This document shows, piece after piece, positions 1 to 8,000 of a stretch of DNA of 39,082 bases; position 1 is the stretch's first letter, and each line of letters opens with the position of its first letter. The stretch lies in NCBI GenBank assembly GCA_003644265.1, contig QNBX01000022.1, positions 1 to 39,082 of the forward strand, given 5' to 3'. The stretch comes from Planctomycetota bacterium. GTDB lineage: Bacteria; Planctomycetota; B15-G4. The translations under genes and the position numbers were made by a program. Under the pieces are notes generated by a model. It did no database searches. It worked only from the letters and a program-made list of their open reading frames with translations, and was not told the DNA's origin.

Positions 1-1
1 C

Positions 2-1432
2 GCACTGTTCGTGGGCTGCGTGCACGACTTCTCAGCGCTGGTGCTCTCGGCTCGCCACGGTGGTACGTCCATCGGCAGCGTGGCCGAGGGCCTGCTGGGC
101 AAGCGCAGCATGGCGCTGTTCCACGGCATCATCTTCTTTGGCGTCTCGCTGGCCATGGGCGTGTTCGTGATCGCCATCTCCGGGCTGTTCAGCTACTCCG
201 CCTACCCGCAGGCCATCCTGCCGTCGGTGGGGCTCATGCTGGTGGCGGGCAGCATCGGGTTGCTGTTGCACCGCGGCAAGGTGGCCCTGGGCCCCGCGGC
301 GGGGGTGGGCTTCGTGGTGCTGCTGGCGCTGATCGTGGTGTCCGTGCGGCTGGATCGTTTCGGCCTGGAGCCAGCCGACTGGCCGGCGCCGCGCACGCTC
401 AAGCTGTCCCTGCTGGGCTACGGCTTCGCGGCCTCGGTGCTGCCGGTGTGGTCGCTGTTGCAGCCGCGCGATTTCATCAACTCGCTGCTGCTGTATCTCG
501 GGTTGATCGCCATGTATGTGGGCTTCTTCGTGTCGGGCCGCGACTTTGCCGCGCCGGCCGTGGCTGCGCTGGCGCCGGGCGCTCCGCCCATGCTGCCCTT
601 CGTGTTCATCACCATCGCCTGCGGCGCGGCCAGCGGCTTTCACGCGCTGGTGTCGTCGGGCACCACGGCCAAGCAGCTCGATCGCGAGACCCACGCGCGT
701 CCGATCGGCTACGGCGGCATGCTGGGCGAGTCCATCTTGGGCCTGCTGACGGTCGTGGCCTGCACCGCCGGCGTCGTCTCGCCCGAGGCCTGGAACACCG
801 GCATCTACGCATCTTGGGAGTCCATCAAGGGGCCAGGGGTGGCGCTCGGCAACTTCATCAGCGGCGGCGCCAGCTTCCTGGGCGAGCTGGGCCTGGGGCA
901 GGAGCTGGCGCGCCCCTTCGTGGCCGTGGTGGTGGTCTCGTTCGCGCTCACGACACTGGACTCCGCCACGCGCCTGCTGCGCTACAACGTGGAGGAGATC
1001 GCCGCGTCAGCCGGCCTCAAGCTGGGCCGGTACGCCAGCAGCGCCCTGGCCGTGGGCGCCATTTCCGTGTTCTGTTTCTACGAGGTCTCGGTGGAGCTGC
1101 CCGGTCCGGACGGCGTGCCCATGCTCGTCCAGCGCGAAGCGGGCATGACGCTCTGGCAGCTCTTTGGCACCACCAACCAGCTGTTGGCGGCGTTGACGCT
1201 GCTGCTGGCCACGCGCTACCTGGCCCGACGCGGCCGCTGGGCATTCGTGACGGGCGTGCCCATGGTGCTCATGCTGATCAGCACGCTGGTGGCCATGAGC
1301 GCCAACCTGGTCACCTTCGTGGGCAGCGGGCAGGTGCTGTTGGCGGTGGTGGGGGGCGTGCTGCTGCTGCTGGCGCTCTGGCTCACGCTGGAGGGCGTGC
1401 TGGCATGGCGCCGGGACCGACGGGCGGCCTGA
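2..1432 (+). CDS. cstA: Carbon starvation protein CstA family carrier, 5'-truncated
   Basis: The reading frame is open from base 2, so the N-terminus lies outside the window; 477 codons remain. The visible part is a multi-spanning membrane protein. It begins with the family signature around VHDFSALVLSARHGG, and later has the TTAKQLDRETHARPIGYGGM and LTTLDSATRLLRYN segments that are diagnostic of CstA. Family members import peptides or pyruvate across the inner membrane when carbon is scarce. About ten or more hydrophobic segments are visible, and the protein ends with a short Arg-rich cytoplasmic tail. The gene converges with tgt, about 108 bases separating the two stops. The family call is secure; the substrate cannot be told from sequence. 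Confidence 0.88.
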   Translation, partial: ALFVGCVHDFSALVLSARHGGTSIGSVAEGLLGKRSMALFHGIIFFGVSLAMGVFVIAISGLFSYSAYPQAILPSVGLMLVAGSIGLLLHRGKVALGPAAGVGFVVLLALIVVSVRLDRFGLEPADWPAPRTLKLSLLGYGFAASVLPVWSLLQPRDFINSLLLYLGLIAMYVGFFVSGRDFAAPAVAALAPGAPPMLPFVFITIACGAASGFHALVSSGTTAKQLDRETHARPIGYGGMLGESILGLLTVVACTAGVVSPEAWNTGIYASWESIKGPGVALGNFISGGASFLGELGLGQELARPFVAVVVVSFALTTLDSATRLLRYNVEEIAASAGLKLGRYASSALAVGAISVFCFYEVSVELPGPDGVPMLVQREAGMTLWQLFGTTNQLLAALTLLLATRYLARRGRWAFVTGVPMVLMLISTLVAMSANLVTFVGSGQVLLAVVGGVLLLLALWLTLEGVLAWRRDRRAA

Positions 1433-1540
1433 ACACGGAACACGCCCTCTCGTCGCGAGCGCAGGCTCAGCGCTGCAACGTGCGAGCGCAGGCGCGTCGC
1501 CGGGCCCGGCCCACGAGACGGCGTGCTCCATCGGCCGGTC
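1433..1540. other. Intergenic region between convergent cstA and tgt
   Basis: A 108-base spacer between two converging stop codons. It holds a 12-base direct repeat, GCGAGCGCAGGC, at 1455-1466 and 1482-1493 (27-base period), and a loose inverted repeat of GGAACACGCC (1436-1445) with GGCGTGCTCC (1522-1531), one mismatch. A bidirectional terminator would be expected here, but no T-tract hairpin is seen. Confidence 0.4.
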
Positions 1541-2662
1541 TCAGTCCGGAGCGCTGAGCCCCCACTCGTGCAGCAGCGTGGGCAGCGCATCGGCCAGGAT
1601 GGCGTCCCGGGCCCGCTGCATCAGGCGGTGCAGGAAGCGCAGGTTGTGCAGCGTGCACAGGCTGCGACCCAGGGGCTCGGAGGCCCGGATCAGGTGCGCC
1701 AGCGTGCCCACGTCCCACTCGGCGCAGGTGCGGCAGTCGCACTGCTCGTCGAGCGGGCCGAGCGCTCCGCGGAAGCGCGCGTTGCGCAGGTGCACCACAC
1801 CGTGACCGCGGAAGACCGTGCCATGCCGCCCGTTACGCGTGGGCAGCACGCAGTCAAACAAATCGAAGCCGGCGGCGATGGCGGCCAGCAGGTCCTGCGG
1901 ACGGCCCACGCCCATGAGGTAACGCACCTTGTGCGGGGGCAGCAGCGGTGCGTAACGGGTGGCGGCGGCCTGCAGGGCCTCGCTGCCCTCGCCCACCGAA
2001 AGTCCACCCATGGCGTAGCCGTCGAATTGCAGCTCGGTCAGCTCCGCGGCGGAGCGCGCTCGCAGCGCGTCGTCCAGCCCACCCTGCACGATGCCGAACT
2101 GTGCCTGGCCGTGGACGCAGGCGGCGCGATGTCGCTCGCGGGCCCGGCGTGCCCAGCGCGTGGTGCGCGCCACCGATTGATTCAGCAGCCGCGCCTCGGC
2201 CGGCAAGGGCGGGCAGTGGTCGAGCACCATGGCCACGTCGCTGTTGAGAGCGAGCTGTACGTCCACCACGGACTCGGGTGTGAGCCGCAGCGTGCGCCCG
2301 TCGATGGGCGAGCGGAACGACACACCGTCCTCGTCCAGCTTGGCCACGTGCAGCATGGAGAAGACCTGAAAGCCGCCGCTGTCCGTGAGCACGGGGCCCT
2401 TCCAGCCCATCAGCCGTTGCACGCCGCCGAGGCCGGCCACGACGTCCTCACCCGGGCGGTCATGCAGGTGGCAGGCGTTGGCCAGCAGGATGCGGGCGCC
2501 CGCGGAGGCAAGGTCGTCGGGATGCATGCCCTTCACGCTCCCGTAGGTGCCCACGGGCATGAAGGCGGGCGTGGGGACCTCGTGACCGCGCAGGTACACC
2601 TGACCCGCCCGGGCACGACCGCACTGGTGCGCTCGCTCAAACACGGCCGGGACGCGGCTCAC
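1541..2662 (-). CDS. tgt: Queuine/preQ1 tRNA-guanine transglycosylase
   Basis: Exchanges guanine 34 for preQ1 in tRNAs with GUN anticodons, in queuosine synthesis. The product has 373 residues, the usual family length. The DSGGFQ motif holds Asp94, the nucleophile Asp270 sits in FDCVLPTRN, GGLSVGE is at 219-225, and the zinc ligands are Cys308, Cys310, Cys313 and His339. I chose the GTG at 2662 because it overlaps the spoIID-like stop as GTGA and gives family length; a much longer open frame upstream lies in spoIID. One oddity: the family NTYHL segment reads NACHL (about 62-66), replacing the Tyr that stacks on the base substrate. It is the last gene of the minus-strand ruvB-spoIID-tgt block. 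Confidence 0.95.
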   Translation of the reverse strand: MSRVPAVFERAHQCGRARAGQVYLRGHEVPTPAFMPVGTYGSVKGMHPDDLASAGARILLANACHLHDRPGEDVVAGLGGVQRLMGWKGPVLTDSGGFQVFSMLHVAKLDEDGVSFRSPIDGRTLRLTPESVVDVQLALNSDVAMVLDHCPPLPAEARLLNQSVARTTRWARRARERHRAACVHGQAQFGIVQGGLDDALRARSAAELTELQFDGYAMGGLSVGEGSEALQAAATRYAPLLPPHKVRYLMGVGRPQDLLAAIAAGFDLFDCVLPTRNGRHGTVFRGHGVVHLRNARFRGALGPLDEQCDCRTCAEWDVGTLAHLIRASEPLGRSLCTLHNLRFLHRLMQRARDAILADALPTLLHEWGLSAPD

Positions 2663-3825
2663 TTCAGCCGGACCAGCTCGGCGCCGACGTAGTAGCGCGC
2701 CAGGATGGCCCGGTAGCTCGCGCCGCGCCCGGCGTAGCCCGCCGCCCCGAACTGGCACAGGCCGACTCCGTGACCCCAGCCTTGACCGCGCAGCACCAGC
2801 GCGCCGGCCTGCACCGAGGGCACCTCGGCCCAGCGCGTGGAGAGCAGCTGCTGCGCCATGGGCCGGCCCGCCGAGACGCGCGAGCGGAAGGCGTCGCCGG
2901 ACAGGCTGGCGCTGCGTCCGCCGGCACGCACCGTGACCCGGTCGGGTCGGCCGGGATAGCGGGACGGGCTGCCCGCCACCGCCTGCAGCGTTCCGCCCTC
3001 GAGCCCCGCCGCACGTAGCACCGTGCTGCCGGGGATGCGTCGTTCCCAGGCATACACGGGCGAGGCCTCGCAGTCGTGGCACACGACGGGGCGGTCCATG
3101 ACTCCGCGCGGCGCGGCGGGAAAGATCGTGCGCGCGGGGACCGTGCCCCCGCCGCAGGTGGAGTGGAACCAGGCCGTGATGACTCGGCCGCCGTGGGTCA
3201 GGACCTCCTGGGACGTACGCGTCACCGCCATGCCGCTGAGCAGGCTCTCGGCCTCCACGCCGCCGTAGACCTGGCTGCGTTGATCAGGGTGCAGCCAGCC
3301 GCGCTGGCCGATCTCCGCCAGGGCGTAGCTGCGCGCCGCCACGGCCTGGGCCTTGAGCGCCTCCAGGCCGAAACGATCGGGCATCTCCTTGGGAAGCACC
3401 CCGCGCAGGTAGTCGTCCACCGGCAGGCGGTTGACCACACGCAGGGCCCGGCCCTCGGCGGATTCCAGGCGGAACAGGCCGCGATAGGGGCGTCCGTCCA
3501 GGCTCAACAGGCCCTCGGAGGTGGGGCGCAGCTCGAGCGGAGGGCTACCCAGGCTGCGACCATCGAGGTGCACGCGTCCGGCCGACAGCTCGATGCTGGC
3601 GCCCCGCGGCAGCGCGCCGTGGCGATGGATGACGCGCCCTTGCCTGTCGAGCACGTCGAAGGGGCCGTCAGCGCCCAACTCGAGGCGCGGCCCGGAGGCC
3701 AGACGCACGTCGACCCAGCCCAGGGGGCGCACCCCGGGGGGGGCCAAGCGCTGCCGGGGGGCCTCCACACAGTTGGGCAGGGCCGCGACCAGCGCCAGCG
3801 CGAGCAGGGCGGAGCGCGCGTCCAC
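2659..3825 (-). CDS. SpoIID/LytB-domain protein
   Basis: A predicted exported protein of 388 residues with the SpoIID/LytB domain. In Bacillus SpoIID is a lytic transglycosylase acting on peptidoglycan stripped of stem peptides; in non-sporulating bacteria the role is less defined but wall-related. Visible motifs are LPVDDYLRGVLPKEMP with the expected catalytic Glu, AVAARSYAL, STCGGGT, and the C-terminal GWGHGVGLCQFGAAGYA followed by a typical ILARYYVGAEL end. The GTG at 3825 lies two bases after the ruvB stop and is followed by a hydrophobic stretch ending LPNC, which resembles a weak lipobox. A longer form from 3891 would overlap ruvB by 65 bases. Its stop overlaps the tgt start. Two Cys in CHDCEASP and one in TCGGG could form a disulfide. 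Confidence 0.85.
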   Translation of the reverse strand: MDARSALLALALVAALPNCVEAPRQRLAPPGVRPLGWVDVRLASGPRLELGADGPFDVLDRQGRVIHRHGALPRGASIELSAGRVHLDGRSLGSPPLELRPTSEGLLSLDGRPYRGLFRLESAEGRALRVVNRLPVDDYLRGVLPKEMPDRFGLEALKAQAVAARSYALAEIGQRGWLHPDQRSQVYGGVEAESLLSGMAVTRTSQEVLTHGGRVITAWFHSTCGGGTVPARTIFPAAPRGVMDRPVVCHDCEASPVYAWERRIPGSTVLRAAGLEGGTLQAVAGSPSRYPGRPDRVTVRAGGRSASLSGDAFRSRVSAGRPMAQQLLSTRWAEVPSVQAGALVLRGQGWGHGVGLCQFGAAGYAGRGASYRAILARYYVGAELVRLK

Positions 3826-3826
3826 G

Positions 3827-4855
3827 TCAGCGATCAAACAGGCCGGCGGCACCGCCGGCGGGGGGCAACTCAAGGTGTGCCCGGGCGCCATCGGTGAGCA
3901 CGCGCCCGCGGGGTGTGCGCTGCAGGAAGCCCAGCCGGATGAGGTGCGGCTCGTAGACCTGCTCGAGCGTGTCGGGTTCCTCGCCCACGGCCACGGCCAG
4001 GGTGGAGAGGCCCACGGGCCCCCCGCCCAGCCGGGCCAGAGCGCTGAGCAGGCGCCGGTCCATGTCCTCGAGACCCTGGGCGTCGATGCCCAGCATGGCC
4101 AGGCCGGTGGTCACCGTCGGCAGGTCGATCAGGCCCTGGTTGCCCAACTCAGCCACGTCCCGCAGGCGACGCAGCAGGCGGTTGGCCACCCGGGGCACGC
4201 CGCGCGAGCGACAGGCCACGGCTTCGGCCGCGTCAGAGGCCAGGCTGCTGCCCAGACGCCCGGCGGAGGCCACCAGGATGGCCCGGATCTCCTCGTCGGA
4301 GTAGGGCGCCAGCTTCTCGGCGATGCCGAAGCGGGTGCGCAGGGGCTGGGTCAGCAGGCCCTCTCGCGTGGTGGCGCCGATGAGCGTGAAGGGCTCCACG
4401 GTCAGGCGCACGGAGCGTGCGGCGGGGCCCTGGTCGACCACCACGTCGATGGCCAGATCTTCCATCGCTGAGTAGAGGTACTCCTCCACGGCCCGGGGCA
4501 GGCGGTGGATCTCATCCACGAAGAGCACCTCGTGCGGGGCCAGGCCCGTGAGCAGGCCCACGAGGTCGCCGGGGCGCTCGAGGGCGGGCCCTGAGGTGAT
4601 CTTGAGGGGCGTCTCCAGGGTCGCGGCCACCAGGTAGGCCAGGGTCGTCTTGCCCAGGCCCGGGGGGCCCGAGAGCAGCACGTGGTCCAGGGCCGTGCCC
4701 CGCTGTTTGGCCGCCGCGATCCAGGTCTTGAGGTTGCCAACCACCCGGGGCTGCCCTACGAACTCCTCGAAGCACCGAGGGCGGAGCGCGAGCTCCACCT
4801 CATCCGGGGTCGCCGCGAGACCTCGGAAAACGCCTCCCTGGGACGAATCCGTCAT
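3827..4855 (-). CDS. ruvB: Holliday junction branch migration helicase RuvB
   Basis: A hexameric AAA+ motor that, with RuvA, drives branch migration of Holliday junctions in recombination. The 342-residue product has Walker A GPPGLGKT (63-70), Walker B VDEIHR (113-118), sensor 1 and arginine-finger segment GATTREGLLTQPLRTRFGI (about 160-178), and a C-terminal winged helix with GFLQRTPRGR. The chosen ATG at 4855 gives MTDSSQGG; an in-frame ATG at 4864 is equally possible, and neither has a clear Shine-Dalgarno site. A longer frame to 5044 has no family similarity. It heads the block running into spoIID-like and tgt and diverges from the large lipoprotein gene. ruvA and ruvC are not in the window. 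Confidence 0.96.
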   Translation of the reverse strand: MTDSSQGGVFRGLAATPDEVELALRPRCFEEFVGQPRVVGNLKTWIAAAKQRGTALDHVLLSGPPGLGKTTLAYLVAATLETPLKITSGPALERPGDLVGLLTGLAPHEVLFVDEIHRLPRAVEEYLYSAMEDLAIDVVVDQGPAARSVRLTVEPFTLIGATTREGLLTQPLRTRFGIAEKLAPYSDEEIRAILVASAGRLGSSLASDAAEAVACRSRGVPRVANRLLRRLRDVAELGNQGLIDLPTVTTGLAMLGIDAQGLEDMDRRLLSALARLGGGPVGLSTLAVAVGEEPDTLEQVYEPHLIRLGFLQRTPRGRVLTDGARAHLELPPAGGAAGLFDR

Positions 4856-4923
4856 GGCTGGCATGATACCGGATCGGAGAGCCACTTCATTTGTCAGAGG
4901 GGGCAGTTGCCATCCGTCGTTGC

Positions 4924-4952
4924 TTGACTCTGTTGCTCCGGCTCCAGAGAAT
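4924..4952 (+). promoter_or_regulatory. Candidate sigma70-type promoter for the large lipoprotein
   Basis: TTGACT (4924-4929), a 17-base spacer, then GAGAAT (4947-4952). Transcription would start near 4959, giving a leader of roughly 110 bases before the ATG at 5072. The same TTGACT -35 hexamer recurs upstream of acpP. Match by eye only. Confidence 0.45.
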
Positions 4953-5071
4953 CCGGGACTGGTCACTTGCTCCGTTGCAGCACCCCCACATGCACGGTGG
5001 CCCGGCAGCGTCCCGAACCCTGTCGGTTCCCGGCCGTCCGCCATTTCGGTTCCCGATCATTGGATCTGTCC

Positions 5072-8000
5072 ATGCTGAAGCAGATCGCTTCGACCCTGGT
5101 TTCGCTCGCGTTCCTCCTTGTGGTTGTCGGTTGCGGCAGCGGCGGGGGTAGCAGCGGGGGCACATCCGTTCCTGGAACGAGCGAGAATGAGCCAGACGCC
5201 ACGCTGGCCGATCTGCTCATCCAGACGTTCTCGACGGTCGAGGCGGACGGCACCCACGCCCGCGTCGACCTGGTTGACGGTGGCGTCCCGGTCAGTGTTC
5301 CGGGCGACCCCTCCGACCCGGGGGCCCTGTCGCCCAACCCTGAAAAGCGCGCCTTCCTGTCCAAGCTGATCACCACGGGCGGGGTCGACCTGGACGGCAC
5401 CCTGTCTGACACCAACGGCGACGGCATCGCCGACAGCGGCTTCGACATCTATGCCACCGGCCTGCCCCACGGGAGCCAGGCCGCCCGCATCCTGGGCGCC
5501 AACAACCTCTACGATCTGTTCCAGACCACCACCGGCAGCCCGAGGCTCTTCAACGGCACGGGTGGTGGGCCTCCCTTCACCGGTGGCGACGGGGATGGTG
5601 ATGGCGTGTTGGACGGTGGCCCGGGTCTGTTCTCGAACATGACCGGCGAGCAGTTGGGCTTCAACGGCCCCGTCGTGACCTCGCTGGTGCCCGCGCTTCC
5701 GACCCTGCCCAACACCATGGGACTGGTCGGGCGTGGACCGTCGGCCTCCGATCAGCACCAGTTCATCCAGGTCAAGTTCCCCTACAACCTGGACCGCACC
5801 AGCCTGTTCAACCCGTTCAACGCGAGCAACAGCTTCCTCGGCGACCAGACGCCCGGCCCGCTCAACGTGTTCGTGCAGGAGCGCCACGTGGAGCGCAGCG
5901 GCACGGGTGACACGCTGAACATCGTCGATCAGCTGCCTTCGCACGTGACGGTGGTGGCGATCATCGGCGGCATTGCGTCCATCCCCACCCTGGGTGGAAC
6001 GGACTTCGCGATCATCGACCCGGCCTCGCTCGACCCGACCGACCCGAGCAACCCGAGCAACCTGCCCCAGGGCGCGCGCGCCGACGCAGGCAAGAAGAAC
6101 GTGCTGACGCTGATCGCCCACGAGAGCCCGACGGGCATCGCCGGGGCGCCGATCGGCACCAGCTCCGGCTACGTGGATGCCACGGGCACGCTGATCCTGC
6201 CCGATCCGACCGCGGATACCGGTGGCGGGCGGGTCTTCGCCGGCGGCCTGGGAGGGCATCCTGGTTCCGTCAACGACTTCGGCACGGATGGCGATCAGAC
6301 CGCCGCCCGGGTCGGTTTCATCAGCTTGCTGATCACGAAGCTGCGCGCCAACGGCGAGACGGTCCCGGATCCGTACTTCCACAGCTTCCCCATGAGCCAG
6401 GAGAACGTCGGCGCGGACAGCCTGGCCGTGTTGGCCAAGCCGCAGGGCACCGCGCTCACGTTCAATCGCGGCCCGGCCGTGGCCGTGGACAGCGTCACCG
6501 AGATCCCCAATATCGATGTGCTCGTGACGGGAGTCGATTACCTGCCGCCCTTCACCTCCGTGCCCGCCAGCGACGCGGACAACGTGGTCTCGACGCGCGC
6601 TCGTTTCCGGATCGACTTCGACAAGGAGGTCGTGCCCAACTCGGTCGGCTTCTCGCGCCACTTCACCATCCACTCGACGCCCAACAAGGGCATCGTGTTC
6701 CCGTTCAACGGCAACTCACGCCCGGTGGAGAGCCCCGCCACGGCGTTCGTGACCAGCGCCCTCGGTTCGCCGCTCGCGCCCAGCGTCTATCTGGCCGTGA
6801 ACCAGAAGACCACCGGCGCCAACCCGCTGTCGGAGCGCCGCATCAACAACCCCTTCGCCAAGAAGGGGGGGCCGCTCAAGGACGATGGGACGCCGATCGA
6901 TTCATCGGCGACGAGCATCCCGGCGATGAACGCGATCAACGGGCTGTATCCGGCGCGCTTCAATTCGCTGGCCACCTTGCCCCGCGGCGTGGTGCCGTGC
7001 GACATCCGCCCCGTCAACCAGAACAACCTGCAGGCCTACGTGATCGAGCCGCTGATCGAGCTTCCGCCCGGGTCGGTCGTGACCGTGGGCGTCTGCCGCG
7101 GCGGCCTGGGCCTGTCAGACCGCAACCTCAATGTCACCATGGCCAGCGACCCGCTGGCGCTCAACGCGGTGCCCCCCCAGCCCACGAACCACGGCAACTA
7201 CACGCGCTCCGGCACGATGTACACGCCGCACCAGGGCCTCACACCCGTGGGCTTGGGCGACAACACCATCGCCAGCAAGCAGCAGGTGCTCGCCAACGAG
7301 ACCATCGTCAAGGTCAACGCCGGGCCGATGGATCTGGAAGGCAACCTGTTCTATGGAGGCACGACGGTCGCGATCGACATCGAGATCGACGGCGACCCGA
7401 GCGGCAACGGCAGCAACGACGCCACCACGGGCTTCTTCAACGTGAGTCGCAGCTTCCCGGTGGGCAACGACGCCCTGCAGCCCTACGTCAACGTCCCCGT
7501 GGCCCCGCAGGCCATCGTGGTCGGATTCGCGGGCGCTCGGGGCCTGGGCGTGCTCGACCTGGCAGGCACCGGCTTCAACACGAACGCACCCGACGGCGGC
7601 CTCCAGGACATGGCGATCGTCTCGCGCTACCTGCAGACAGCCGCCACCGGCCTGACGACGTTCTTCAACTGGCAGAACGGCGGCGCCCTCGCTGCTGGCA
7701 ATCACCAGCGCGCGTTCGGCATCACGGGGCGGTACACCTCGGGCTGCAACTGCGCCGGCATCAGCATTGAATCGGAGTTCGGCGTGGCCTCGGCCGTGGT
7801 CACCGGCTTTGGCACGCCGACGCCAGGCATCAACGAGGGCAGCTCGGGCTTCGAGACCATGGCTCGCAACTCGTTCGGTAGCGAGTTCCTGAGCGACCCG
7901 GTGGACATCCGCAGCGTCCGGGACATCCTGCTGGGTGACTTCCTCGACGTCGTCTTCTTCGACACGGACAACCCCTTCGCGGCCTCGACCGGACACCGGA

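Noticed and set aside
2663..3082. N-terminal extension of tgt to 513 residues
   Set aside because: The extra part is the spoIID-like gene read in another frame; the GTGA-overlapping start gives the normal length.
4865..5044. Longer RuvB start
   Set aside because: No similarity to RuvB upstream of MTDSSQ, and the region contains a good promoter for the divergent lipoprotein.
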